This document shows, piece by piece, positions 32,224 to 44,078 of a stretch of DNA of 64,000 nt. Numbering within the stretch: the stretch's first letter is position 1; each line of letters starts with the position of its first letter. The translations under genes and the position numbers were made by a program. A model generated the notes under the pieces. That model was given only the letters and a program-made list of their open reading frames with translations, made no database searches and was not told where the DNA came from. Source of the DNA: Sabethes cyaneus (Eukaryota; Arthropoda; Insecta; Diptera; Culicidae); contig NC_071355.1 in the NCBI RefSeq assembly GCF_943734655.1, positions 22,022,268 through 22,086,267 on the forward strand. The letters are read 5' to 3'.

Positions 32224-33364
32224 CTACGCAGACTGCTTTCGGCTCACTTCTGATTCTGCTGGTGGCGCACAGGGGACCGGAGGAAAACGATAAATCAGAT
32301 AGCGAGGAGAAAAATCTTCACAGCCAATTTCATTCTTTTCGTCTTCGTCCTGAATGTTGACGCGATGGGCATTCATGACTTCTTCATAGGTGGGCGGGGC
32401 TGTGAGAAGGCATAATGTCATTAGACTGTTCAAAAATAGCGTGAAAAAAACCTACGTAATTCAATGGGATAGTTCGTGTTGCATTCAGGATCCTCCCCGG
32501 AAGCGCCAGGCTTGCATTGTTGGTCAGCAGGAAGTGTTACTTCCTCAAACCTGGGGATTGCACTACTTACTAGAGGAATCGTACCCAAAGTAATGGGGAT
32601 CTTAACAGTTGGGCTCCAACCGAAGCTGTTAGTGGTCTTAATTTCAACTCGGTACGTTATTTGCAACACTTCACAGCTTATGTTAGTCGGTGTTAAAGGC
32701 GGTATGAACAGGTGATGTTCATAGCATGACTTTTCAGTTTCATTACTTGCTGCACTTTCTGCTTGTACTATTTCTGACGACTCCTTTATCGTTTCTTGGT
32801 GTGGTGTTTTGCTAACGTATGTTGTATGTTGCACTAATCTCGTTACAATTTTACCAAGAATCCGCTCACTCCGATTATCAACGGTAACCATTACGACAAT
32901 GGTTTGTCCCGGTACATACCCGGATATTGGTAATTGTGCTGACATATGCAATGGACCCGTCCTGCACGGCCAGCAACAAAATGTTTTGGTTACATCCATT
33001 TTGATGGGAAGTCGTACGTTACTTAGGACATTCAAATCTAACAGTTGCAGGACTGTGAATCCCATTTTGTAGGACTTATCCAACATCCATGCACGGTTAA
33101 GCGTTACCTTTATGGTGTAGCGAATGTAGCCACGTTTGGCTTCTACTGATGTTGCCAAGTTGGCAGGAAGGGCACAGGAAAAATTATAGATATGCGTTCC
33201 GGCTGGTAAATGGAAACTTTCTCCGTCGCTAGAACCGGTAATATATGTGGTGTGGTTCATATAGTCTGTCCGACCGTGAAAGTGAATCACCCGACGATTC
33301 TTACCGGCACCTCGCCGCTCAGTCCATTTCACTTCTGCAACACCTTTGAACTGGAGGGATACGC
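32224..33364 (-). CDS. alpha-arrestin D, exons 2 and 3
   Basis: Exon 2 is 33364-32456 (acceptor TTTCGCAG, donor ATTAC|GTAGGT) and exon 3 is 32399-32224, with a 56-nt intron. They contain nearly the whole arrestin fold and the PPTY tail. Confidence 0.93.
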
Positions 33365-36300
33365 CTGCGAAAGTATTGAACAATGAAATAATGTTTATTT
33401 TCATAAAAATTGATTAATAAATAACAAATGTTGAATAAAGTCTCACTAACAGAAAATCAGGATGCCGACTCGTGCGTCACCACCGCACCGGCACGCCACT
33501 TGTAGTAGGAATTGGAACCATTTGACATATCTTAAAAATATAAATCATAAAAATCTTGCACAAATATCTGGAAAAGCCAGAGTGATCTGGACTAAACTGG
33601 AGTTAACTAAAGTGCTAAATTACCAAAATTGTCAGTGCAGTGTTATAAGAAGAATCTATGTGTGAAAAGGTGGCGTAAAACTTTCAGGAAAACCGGAACT
33701 AGAGCCCGAGGATTGCGGAGGAAGATATTGAGGTGCGTTAACTCCAACCCTGACCTCTAGAACGTACGATGCCAACTATCGAACCATGTGGAATTTTATC
33801 GCTCGAGAAGGCTATCCAGCTTTCCACGAGCGATAATGGCGGCTGATGGGTACAACTTTCTGAAGGGCACAATTCGGTTTTAACATTCAATGCAGGAGCG
33901 GTTACTGCGGTTACTATGGAAGCCACTACGGTTGTCTGCGAAAACTAAACAATGTTTACATCCACTCAACCAGCAAACCAATGTTAGTCAAGAGAGGTTT
34001 TCTGATTGTGCAAGTTTGTTTTTCACCCCCGCTGGGTTACACTTGACGATCACCGAAATTTTCAAAGCGGAAACTGTTGAATGTATAAACAACGTCGATG
34101 GTTGCTAACCAATCGTTCCGCGCACTTCTGTTCTACAAACTGTGAAAACTAGATCACCTATTTTAACTCACCTTGCAGCAAACAACCGTACCCAAGTAAC
34201 AACGGTAGCTGAATTGCAAGAGCAATGACTGTTTACAGGTTGGTTTAAGGCGATCAAAGCTGCATAAAGTAAGCACTTAAATGGTGTTTAAATAAGCGAT
34301 GTTTAAGCTACTTTAAGTTTTTCAAACCAGTTCTCTCCCAAAATAACACTAAATAACACGGTGTTACACGGAAAAAATACTTCTCAAATGACCTAGTGTA
34401 CGTTGTTAGTCACACCTAGTACATCATAAAAACACATTTGAAATCTTCCTACCACCCCCAAAATTTCAAGTTATTACAAAAAAACGTTTTTTGGCTAGGT
34501 GTACAAATACTATCATGAATAACTCAATATTTTTTCAAGTAATTTTAAATGTTTTATACATTTTTGAAAAGCTTAGAGGACAAGCTTTCAGAATATATAC
34601 ATATTCACTATGGTTCTACAAAGTTAGACGAGATTTTTTCAATTAAATATGAAATTTAACTACAAAAATGAAATTTTTCTCACTTTAGGGGTCCTTAAAG
34701 TGACCCTAAAAATGACCCACAATCCTGAGCTCAACATCACTTGTTTTATATTCAATCCTAAGACTTTGGTCAAAATTTCAGCCAAATCGGTCAACATTTG
34801 CAAATTTGAGACCATTTTTAAGAGTTGTAGATTTGTTGCTTCTCATATATCACCCGCCTAAACTTGCAACTGAGCATCTCGTACACGATGTAAGATTAGG
34901 CGAGTGATATATGAGAACCAACAAATTCATTTCGGATTTCATTAGGCTCACAGCTTTCAAACTACTTTAAGGCTGCTTAAAGGTGTTAAAGTGGCTTTAC
35001 AAACCACTATCAATTTTTTCATTCGGCTCACAGCACACATACTGTCAGATCATAGAATTTCGCTATTCGGCTGACAGCAAAAGTTTGTTAGTTATCGACA
35101 TTATCGACTGCTTTCAGGTGTAAAGATATTCCCACTGTTTGTTCTATAGATGCAGATGGGGCAGATCATACGGTGAGTGCTTATGGACCAGAAGATGGCA
35201 GGTTCAATTCCCGAAACACATGCATTTTTAATTAGCTAGCTTACTTATACGAATTAAAGTTATCCGAAATTAAAAATATCGCGTTCGATAGATGGGGTTC
35301 ACAGCAAAATAAAAATGACGCGTTCCATTTTTTTAAATTTCAAAATAGATTTGTTTTTTTGCATAAAGGTTGATGAGACGTTGATTAAGCGACTGGAAGA
35401 GTATATTGCAAAACTATTTCTCCTTCTAAAAATAGAATTGACAGCAAATTGGCTATTTAAAAGTGCGCAAAAGCCTCTATTAAGCTTCATCGCAGCTTCG
35501 AAAGCAGCTATCAACAAGCCTGAATCTTGATAAAATCACCAGATTTAGATGTTTAAGAGCTGAAAACAGGTTTTTATTTCTAAACCCAAACCATAGTTCA
35601 GCCACAGGTTGAATAACATCAGCTTTAAAAGCGTTTGATCAGCCTCAATATGTTACTTGGGTAGTGGCTTCCAAAAAACCGCTCTTGCATTGAGTGTCAA
35701 AACTGAACTGTACCCTTCAGAAAGTTGTATCCATCAGCCGCCATTACCGCTCGTGGAAAGCTGGGTGTGGATAGGTCTTACAGTTCCATCAAACATCCGA
35801 ATCGGCACTTGAAGCGGAACTTGGTAGTCAAGAAGCGCGCTAGGGGTTCGTACGAGCAACTTTTGACAAAATTCAATGGATGTAGGAAATTGTCTCTGGT
35901 TGTGAAACACCCACTATATTAAACTAGCACAAAAAAATTATTAACACCGTCTTGTCTCATTGTATTCTATTGAGAAAACAACAATCAAAATACAGCTTGT
36001 AGAACGTTTTGTACGAAATATGGTCGAAAAAATAACCGAAAAAGTTTTCTGGAATGTTTTTTTGTGTATCAAATAATAAAAGGTAATAAAACGCATATAA
36101 CCTAAGTTTTAGACCTTAGTTCATTACACAGACAAATTTTAAGTGAAATAATTGACTCAAAAAATATTACACAATTTTTTACAAATGTACGGCAGCGCAT
36201 GCTTCTTAATCGTAGCAAGATAGGCTGGATTTCCCGGTGGAATGCGCCGCTGGATCCCTTTTTTGTTTATAGGAGACTAGACCAATGATCTTAAACATTT

Positions 36301-39300
36301 TAAACACACTTTTCCGACACATAAGAGCGAAATCGGCATATTTGCGATGGGATTATCTTTATCAGCTACAAACAATAATTTTGTATTAGAATTTTCATCA
36401 GTACAAACCGATTCCTTGTTTTTCACCTTCAACACGTCCTTTTCTCGTTTGGCAACTGCCTTTTTGGTATTCATAAATTTGTTACGTAACTATTCTCATG
36501 AATCCCTTTCCCCCCTTATGTAACAACAAGTAACGCCAACTCGACCCCCCTTCCTCCCCTCTAGGCGTTACGTAATTTGTGTACAAAGCCAAAGTGGTAC
36601 TAGTGTGGCATGCACCCTCCAAATTGAACGATATTTTTGACCCATTGAATTTTTTTTGAACAATTGACAAACAACGACTTCGACGAACAGGGTCAACAGA
36701 CAACAGTTCTAAAGGAATGCGGTGGAAGTTACATCTTCAACTCTGTGCAGGGTAAGATGAGTTCTATTACGAAAAAAGTTTGAGATTTTATCAGAACGAG
36801 AGAAATGAAATGATGTAATACTGTAAAACTTAAAGTGAAAGTCGCCAGAGTTCAGTTGCTTTTTAATGATTTCAATACTTGTTGCCACTATCGTTTTGTT
36901 GAGAATAGAGTTGCTAGTAGTAGGTAATAATCTGTTATGAACAATTATGAAACGTAAAATCGCGTATCTATTTTTGCTGTTGAACTAGATCTGACCGTAA
37001 TTCTGTCACATAAAATGTTGTTTGCGGTGAATTAAAAAGTATATTATCGACACTACGAGCTACGACCTATGGATGCTACGACCTATAATTTAATAGCGAA
37101 AATAATTGGTCAATTTCATGCTCAAATGTTTACGTTGGCATCACTCTATATAAACGCCCGTTCCCTTGGAAACGTACAACAACGACAGTCGCGAATTCGG
37201 AATTGCAATCGAAACGAAGTGAAATTTTTCCTATCAATTCAAGTGAACAATTTGGACAAAATGATTATAATATCTATCTAAATAACTGTTCTGGTGGTAA
37301 ATTAAAGTTTTTTGAGCCTCAAGTTAAGTTTCGCGAGTGATTTGACGACTGAAATGGCTGAAAAAAATTATTGAAAAACTGACGACGGAAAAGTGAAAAT
37401 ATAGTGATGAATTGGTCACTAATCTCAGTATTTAGTGTAATTAATGACCGAAAAAGTAATAGTACTTATAGAATGCATTGTTTAGTGCTTCGAGTTGCAA
37501 GATCTTATTACGGCTAGCAGGTTAGTTGAACCAATTTTATAGTTTTGTGATGGTTTCCCGAGTCTGTGGAAGCCCACAGGAGTCTGTGTGGAAGGGTGAT
37601 ATTCGGTGCCATGCTGACTGCCGTAAATGGACTCGGACGACCTTGTCGTTAAAGCTGCATAAAAATACTGCAATCCAATCATTTATGAGTTTGTTTTTTT
37701 TTTGCGACATATTAGTCCCGAATTATGGGTTGTTCCACGGGTTGTTCCATGCGTCCGGATTAATTTTCAGCCAGGCGTTCAGGCGGTAACAGAAGCAATA
37801 TTGAGCAACAAATACCAACATGTCGCATACCACATGTTGCATTCCACATGTCGCCAAAAAATTGCCCAGTTTAAAGGCACCTTTAGAACTGAATAAATTA
37901 TATCCCTCTAAAAGGAGCAAATAGACACATTTTCATCCGGTTCCAATGCAGATTGAATAATTAAATTCGCTACAAGTTCGAAAAAGAACGTCTTTTTAAT
38001 TTTTTAGATTTATAGGTATGAAAGAATCCAGCATGATCCAGGTTAAATCTTTATTTGTATTTTCGGAGGAGGATTTTTAATAGTTCAGATTAAAAAGGAA
38101 ACTGCGAATTTGACTATAAAATCCTGGGGCGACGATCGGAAAATTGAACTCTCAGGACATCACTTTACACGGTCGTCCAAACCTGGGGTGACATTGCGCA
38201 TCTCGTTTCGAGTAACTCGTTTCGAAAGAAATGCAACTCGATTCGAATTGGCATTATTTTAAAGTTTTAAATGAAATGAAAAAAAGTTTTCTCACCGATG
38301 CTGTAAGTTTCGCATAATCTTTGGTCGATTTTTGCTTCAATTGGGAACAGCAAGACACATTGGCGTAGCTAGAGGGGGTGCCTGGGGTACCAGGCCCCCT
38401 CCAGAATTCTGCAGGCCCCCTCCAGAAATTTTCCTCATTGGAATTGGAAACCGGGAAAAAACTCAGTGTATATGTTCCCGCTGTGTAGATATCTTCTTGT
38501 TCAGTAGGCATCGCAAAAGCGTAGTTGTCGTCGTCGTCAGTAGCCACCCCGGTTCATGCTGTTTCAAGCGTTCGTCTCCATTCAACTACATCTTGAGCTC
38601 GTCGCAAATTTCCCACTCACAGAAGTCGCAAATCACTTTCGACCTGGTCGAGCCATCACGTTAAGCCTTCTTGCTCCTGATGCTGGTGCAGTTGTTAAAG
38701 AGAACTATTTTCTTTGCACTGTAGCCTATTGACTTTTGCCGATGACGATGGCAATCTCTCCAAACAGTGCTTGGAGCTCATGATTCATACGTCTCCGTTA
38801 CTCTCCGCTTTCAGTTTGTACTCTGCCAAATATCGTCCGCAGTAACTTCCGCTCGAAAATCGCGTATGGCTTGCGTTTTGCGGAGGAGTAAGGAAGCCTA
38901 ATCCTGCTTGAATGCGCAACAAGATCTTCTTACTAGTGTTGTTGTCCGTTTGCACCAGCAATACCAAATACACGAACCCTTCTGCCACTTCTACTTCGTC
39001 GCCATCAAAAGTTACCGTCCGCGAGAGGCACGCGTTTGTTTCCTTTGAGTATTTGGTCTTGGCCGCATTTACGTTCAGAACACTTGTCCTAGATTCCGAT
39101 TTCGTCGGATCACCCCTTCAAGTGCAATGTTGAATAGCATGCAAAATAAGCCGTCACCTTGTCCCAACTTTCGCCGCGTCTCAAAGTAACTCGAAAGTAT
39201 CGCCGAGATGCACACGAAACACAACACTCTCTCCAATGTGCTCTGCTCGCTTGCGTCAGTTTATTCAGAAAACCGTTTTCGTGCATTATCTGCCATAGCT

Positions 39301-40853
39301 GGTCTCAACCGACTGTATCGTATGTTGCTTTGAAATCAATAAAGATGTGATGCGCGGATAGGTTGTACTCACGACATATCTGGTAATTGCGCGGATCCTC
39401 ATCAAGCCCGCCTGGTATTTCCCTACAAAACCTTGTGCTATCGGTGACAGCCAGAGTAACAAGATCATAATCAATTTTTTATAATTCAAATTTTTGGAAG
39501 GCACCCTCTAGGCCCCCTCCAGGGAAAGTTCCTAGCTACGCCAATGGCAAGACAATTGTTTTAAACATTTAATTTTTTAAATAGATATTTTAAACATGAT
39601 TTTTAGAACATTGTTCTTTCGAAACTCCCAAAAATTTTCACAGCCAGACATATTTTGTAATGAACATGAGACATGAATTTTTGAAGATGGCAAATGATCG
39701 GGGTTTCCGCTTATAACTCTTAAATAACAAAGTTACTAAGTCAAAATCACTAAACATTGAGAATTAACAATTTATTAAATTTATTTACATTTTAGATTTA
39801 TTATGTTTTAGTTTTTGGAAACAGAATAACAAATTACAATACTGGATGAACTGTATAATTTAGAAATAGGGGAGGGACGTCTACAGTGAGACACTTTTTT
39901 CCAAAAAAAATTAAATTTTTTTGGTGATAGCTATCAACGAACTCTTCAGTCCATTTGAAAGGTATATCCTTCTAGTTGTCTGAAAAAAAGTTTCAGTCGT
40001 TTTGATTATAAGCTAAATTAGGGTAGACGCACCATTAGTGGTGGTAGTACCAGTAGTGGTGGAAACTCGAATTATTCCATTATTTTTGCAGATTTTGGTA
40101 CAAGTTTGATATATTTCAAATAATGCTGTTACTGGTAGTTCGATACTTATCAAACTTGTACCGAAATCTGCAAAAATAAAGGAATAATTCAAGTTTCCAC
40201 CACTACTGGTACTACCACCACTAATGGTGCGTCTACCCTAGTTATATCCACAAATGTGAAGGTATATTTTTGGCTCACTGTTCCACAGTAGGTGGGAAGA
40301 GCGAGACAGCGGGTATTGCCTACTGAGACACCTATTTGAATTAAACGTAAACCATATTTTTGGGTAATAAATAATAGTTTAGAGGGCGTGCTGTTTATTG
40401 TGTCTATAAAGCATACATTATTGTTGGATATGATAAACCTAATCATCCGATGATTGTACTTCTATAAACCAAGATGTTAGATTGCACTCAGATCTAAAAA
40501 AATGTTATCTCTATGTCAGATACCTACGTAATTTTGAACAAAAAAAACAGCACGTGTGGTCGTCTATCAGATAAAAAACTTTACTTTTTATCGTTAATCA
40601 CCTCATGTTAATATGTGACATCAGTCATATCAACAGACGTAGACGGGAACGGAACAAAGCAAAGTGAGGGCAAAATGAGACAACAAAACTTGGGATTAAG
40701 TTTCAAACAAACAGTCATCATTCGGTATTCGCGCTTACCTCTGATTTTTTTCGGCGCATCCAAGACTAACGTCACCACTCCATTCATGGTTTCACCAGCA
40801 TAGTACGTGTGCGAGGATTTATCCAGTTCGATTTGAAAATGTTTTATCGCCAT
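32224..40853 (-). CDS. alpha-arrestin D (arrestin domain-containing protein)
   Basis: Exons 2 and 3 (33364-32456 and 32399-32224) are certain. They encode GVSLQFKGVAEVKWTERRGA, the N lobe, the CCWPCRTGP cysteine cluster, the C lobe with GYVPGQTIVVMVTVDNRS, then PPPTYEEV (PPTY at 343-346) and SPRYLIYRF. No first exon lies nearby. The best upstream candidate is 40853-40739, 7.4 kb away on the same strand. It is 115 nt, phase 1, donor GTAAGC, and encodes MAIKHFQIELDK..YYAGET. Joined, the product is 399 residues. The candidate most resembles gene E's first exon, while exon 2 most resembles B and C, so exon 1 is inferred from its being otherwise orphaned. An alternative is that D lost its own exon 1 to transposon insertion. 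A family role as NEDD4-ligase adaptor is expected. Confidence 0.75.
33795..35775. repeat. 2-kb structure with 110-bp inverted arms
   Basis: 33812-33930 and 35664-35772 are inverted copies at about 85-90% identity by eye, sharing CCTTCAGAAAGTTGTA and CATCAGCCGCCATTA. Between them lies an element with perfect 13-bp TIRs TACCCAAGTAACA (34189-34201 and 35651-35663). Inside that, a hairpin at about 34832-34917 shares TCTCATATATCAC. No coding is recognised. It lies in intron 1 of gene D. Confidence 0.65.
34189..35663. mobile_element. 1.47-kb element with TACCCAAGTAACA TIRs
   Basis: A perfect 13-bp terminal inverted repeat bounds non-coding sequence. The right TIR directly abuts the right arm of the larger inverted repeat. 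Confidence 0.6.
35776..36825. other. gene-free stretch of intron 1 of D
   Basis: No coding exon, RNA gene or repeat is identified. Short open frames at 36277-36474 and 36482-36703 (minus) have no recognisable domains. Confidence 0.4.
36826..37656 (-). repeat. 0.8-kb interspersed repeat R (copy 3, inverted)
   Basis: Reverse-complement copy of the repeats at 16197 and 22159. Its left edge is the complement of the CCTTCACCTTAA end and its right edge ends CGACCTTGTCGTTAAA. Confidence 0.85.
38358..39546. mobile_element. hAT-like non-autonomous element with 8-bp TSD
   Basis: CATTGGCGTAGCTAG at 38358 is mirrored by CTAGCTACGCCAATG ending at 39546. The 8-bp target duplication GCAAGACA borders both ends (38350-38357 and 39547-39554). 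The GTGGCGTAGC-type terminus with 8-bp TSD fits the hAT superfamily. Its interior is mostly antisense RTE sequence. Another left end of the family, with the same 110-bp subterminal sequence, is at 62443. Confidence 0.8.
38480..39490 (-). pseudogene. antisense RTE retrotransposon fragments inside hAT-like element
   Basis: The minus strand contains FVGKYQAGLMRIRAITRYVV (about 39430-39370), resembling the RTE reverse transcriptase motif F-x-G-x-YQAG-F. C-terminal RTE-like sequence lies at about 38990-38580. Order and frame breaks show a decayed copy inserted into, or captured by, the hAT-like element. Confidence 0.6.
40021..40238. mobile_element. foldback MITE with 90-bp arms, TA-flanked
   Basis: GGGTAGACGCACCATTAGTG and about 70 more bases are mirrored with few mismatches, ending CACTAATGGTGCGTCTACCC at 40238. 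TA borders both ends. Shares the GGGTAG terminus with the element at 2370-2913. It lies in intron 1 of gene D, about 500 bp from exon 1. Confidence 0.9.
40739..40853 (-). CDS. alpha-arrestin first exon, assigned to gene D
   Basis: Encodes MAIKHFQIELDKSS.. with YYAGETMNGVVT and APKKIR, ending AGAG|GTAAGC. The 115-nt length and phase 1 are identical to the other four first exons. Gene C has its own first exon and no other acceptor lies downstream on this strand, so D is the only partner. Confidence 0.8.
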
Positions 40854-40933
40854 CCTGATGAGATGAGCAATCCGACCGTGATTAGATCCGGTCCCAACTT
40901 GCTGTTGTAATACTATCCGATCGAAAATAGACT

Positions 40934-40966
40934 CATTGAACACTCTGCTGTGCGTGCTACATATAA
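40934..40966 (-). promoter_or_regulatory. putative core promoter of alpha-arrestin D
   Basis: On the minus strand TTATATG is followed about 30 nt later by GTTCAATG, giving a TATA-initiator-like spacing about 85 nt upstream of the ATG at 40853. This supports the exon being a genuine first exon. Confidence 0.4.
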
Positions 40967-41409
40967 TTGTTGGGCTCCCGTTACGCTACCTCCTCGATTC
41001 GCGTTTAACTTTCACTGCTCGACTGAATGCGTTACTATTTGGAAAAATGCCCTGAAATAGAATTCCAGTTTAGTTGACCGGTATTGTGTTAGTATTACTT
41101 AGAGATAGGCATACATATAAGAAAAGATAGGCAAATAGTTAGGGTGTGTGAGTCTTTTTTAATTTTTGTGCTGGTGCTTAATGGATATGCCGACGGCATC
41201 CAGCAAGCAGGTATTCGAGTTGATTTGTAGTATTTGACTAGCTTATGCTAGATTCAAGTTAGTTAGGTCTATTAAGCACTATTTTTACGCAGATTTTTTT
41301 TAGAGATTATGTCAAGTTTTCACATCCCATAACACTGAAAACAACAGAATATGTATTGTATACAATATTGAACACATTAAAACAATACACAACTATAAAA
41401 ATGATAGGA

Positions 41410-41797
41410 GACGATCTGAAAAAAGATGCAAATATGGAGATTTTACATGCACCACTCGACTTGGGTGACTTCGAAATAATTGATCGGACAAAACTAGTGG
41501 AAGCTCTGAACGTTTTGGTGTCTGCGGAACTGTGAAATCACTTTTCAAAGCTATTTGGAAAATCGTGCACAAGCAACGAGATACAAGGGATGTTTGCCAC
41601 TAGAAGCTCCAGTAAACCTTGGTGTTTCACAAGGCAGTGTGTTTGGACCGTTGTTGCTTATTTTGATGAATGATGTGAAACGAATTTTGGAGAGCGGAGA
41701 ACATAACCTTAACCTCTGTGCGGATGATACAAAACTGGTCGTAGCCGCGAACAACTACGATAAAGTTTTCAATGTGAACGAATTGAATAACTTCTGA
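41410..41797 (+). pseudogene. non-LTR reverse transcriptase fragment
   Basis: The frame from 41555 contains LGVSQGSVFGPLLL and LNLCADDTKLV, the RT motifs VPQGSxLGPLLF and YADDT of Jockey/CR1-type elements with substitutions (C for Y in the catalytic box). Only the palm region is present. Confidence 0.75.
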
Positions 41798-41810
41798 CAA
41801 TAGTAGGGTA

Positions 41811-42540
41811 TTGTCGTTATCGTCGGGCCACTGTTATGGACGGGCCATCACGATTTTACAGTTTTAGTAACTCATGATATCTATGATACAACCATTGTAA
41901 AACTTCTTATTGTGATAGCTAACTTTACACAATATTGTGAGTTTCAATCGTGTATTCAAAACACCCGTACTGAATCCATTGATTAAATCTTACCAAAAAA
42001 GTTTTCCAGGCTCAATGCACTTTTCTTCAAGAAATGATTCATGAAAGCCAATTATCGAGATAAATTTTGAAAATGTATGAAGTGTGTTGTGCTGCACACG
42101 AATACTATAGAAAAATCCCCTCCAGTAAGGTGTTTGGGAAGGCTAAGGTGAAATACTAGAAAAGCGCTATTTGTAACGGTCGGGCCACTTGAGTAGTCAT
42201 GGTTGGGCCAGCATAATTTTAAGCGCAGAAGCGCAATAATCGCTAGAGAATCTTAGTCACGTAAAATGTGATGAAATAAAAAAAAATTAATACGATAAAA
42301 ACCTAGATTTTTGTTGTTTTTTTCATTGTAGTTGTACCCTTCGGAAAAGGCGATTGTAGCAATATTGATTTTACAAGATCGCCAAAATTTCGCAAAAATG
42401 CTATTAAAAATAGGGTATTTGTACCTATATGAGCCGTTGTTCACGGAATTTATTCTTTTCATGACTCTATATGGAATTTCAATACGTATGGCTTAGATTT
42501 TCGGTTACCCAACCTGTACAACATGGCCCGACTATGACAA
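41811..42540. mobile_element. 0.73-kb TIR element, TTGTC ends
   Basis: TTGTCGTTATCGTCGGGCCA at the left is mirrored by TGGCCCGACTATGACAA at the right (3-nt indel). Additional GGGCCA words occur inside. Non-coding. Confidence 0.55.
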
Positions 42541-42614
42541 CATTTTTTGTCTTCACGTAAATGCCTATAACTTTTTTATTTTTCAAGCAATCAGTTCAAA
42601 TTGCAAATAGTTAT

Positions 42615-42985
42615 TTTTAACAGGCGGAGATGTATGAATCACGAGCTACAGGCACTGCTTCTCATCGTACATCTACCGAAAGTCGGTAGGCTACGGTGGG
42701 CCGGACCCGTCGTAAGGAGCCAGACGACAATGTGACGAAAACAGTTATCTTCAGTAATCAGCACCAGGACAGGAATAGGGAGCCTTTTTTTGCTATGCTT
42801 TGGCTCAAAATCGAGTTGAATTGCATCTCAACGGAGATATAACACAAGGAAATAAAGCGGAAATGAACCTAGGAGTGCCTACAAACGATAACAGCGCGCC
42901 GGTTCCCGAGCTAAAAGAGATCCGACGAAAAATCGGTCCGGCAGAACGCTACAAAAATGGCCAAGAAGAAAAAGACCGCTAGCGA
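42615..42985 (+). pseudogene. RTE retrotransposon fragments
   Basis: 42630-42720 reads YESRATGTASHRTS, overlapping the RTE C-terminal MNHELQALLL..HLPKVGRLRWAG in shifted frames. 42800-42980 contains MNLGVPTNDNSAPVPELKEI, matching NLGVPMKDNNIPVPDL of the RTE at 62.7 kb. Two non-adjacent parts of the element are therefore joined. Confidence 0.65.
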
Positions 42986-43124
42986 CGGCATTTTAATTTC
43001 AAGGATTTGAAGGGGAGGGGAAACTTCAGGTAGAGTGTATGGATGGTGTGGTTTGTTCAAGACAGGGTCCATAGACAGGGTAACGTGCAACACTCCTATT
43101 TTCGGTCCATTCTACAAATTTATT

Positions 43125-43690
43125 TAGTTGTTTTTGACGTAGGGCTACGTCTTACGGCAAGTTTTGAGATGTCATTTGAGGGTGTCATTCCAAAAAATTG
43201 AAAAATGCGAGCGTCACGAAAAATGATAGGTTTTAAGCGCTAATAGCTCAGCAGTTTTCCAATCAATTTTGAATATTTTTGCACCAATCGATTGGAAAAT
43301 CTTCTAAGAATTGACCCAAATGAAGAAAAGTCTGGATTCTTGATGTTAAACTATTGAATAATTGAAAATAATGAAGCTATATTTTACCAGAATTCTCGCT
43401 TCGTGATTGGTTGTTGGAAATGACGTCATCAAAGTAGAAACGCGTTTTCACACTTCGGCTTATAATTCAGTCAATTTTCAATAGATTTCCAAGATATTTA
43501 AACCAATTGATCGGAAAATTGATTTGGAAAATATTGAAAATACAGAAAACTATTGATTTTCAAAGCGCGTCACTGAAAAATTGTAAATAACTCTAACTCG
43601 GTCGTACTAAAAATTGTCGCTTTGTGATTGGTTGGAATAATTTCCAATTATTATCGAATAAGCCTTGGTACAATTCAGGAATCAACGAGA
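43125..43690 (+). repeat. interspersed repeat S (uninterrupted plus copy)
   Basis: Starts TTTGACGTAGGGCTACGTCT, continues with GGTGTCATTCCAAAAAATTG and later CTTCGTGATTGGTTGTTGGA. Both blocks recur inverted at 28670-30215. Confidence 0.7.
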
Positions 43691-43792
43691 AAGTTGATGA
43701 AAAGTTCCATTTAATTCTACTATAACAAAGTTACAAGAGAATTAAATGGAATCCTACCCTTTCTCGTTGATTGCTAATTGGCTTGAAAATTC

Positions 43793-44078
43793 TTGCAGTT
43801 CCCGGTCGGTCGTATTCATCAGCTGCTGAGGAAAGGAAAGTATGCTGATCGTGGGTTGGAGCTGGAGCACTCGTCTCGCTGCCGTGATGGAATATCTGGC
43901 TGCTGAAGTACTGGAATTGGCAGAAAATATGCTGCTCGCGACAACAAAACAACCAGAATTATCGTCTCTTGCAGCTGGCCATCCACAAAAACGCGCTTCT
44001 GTTCGCTTGTTGCTGCTGGTTGAGTTAGCCGTCTCGGAAGGTACCAAAACAGCCAACAAATATACCAGCTTCAAGTAA
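43793..44078 (+). pseudogene. chimeric histone H2A-H2B relic (copy 1)
   Basis: 43793-43990 encodes, across frameshifts, LQFPVGRIHQLLRKGKYADR, then LAAVMEYLAAEVLELA and RDNK.TRII..LQLAI, the histone H2A core. It runs directly into VRLLLLVELA and VSEGTKTANKYTSFK followed by TAA, which matches the histone H2B C-terminus. H2A and H2B are normally separate, divergently transcribed genes; here they are fused head to tail with the intervening segments gone. Multiple frameshifts show no coding function. Confidence 0.8.

Noticed and set aside
35725..35922. Short frame with RGSYEQ resembling alpha-arrestin B exon 2
   Set aside because: Only a few residues match, the rest has no arrestin similarity, and the region is an inverted repeat arm; a pseudogene cannot be supported.
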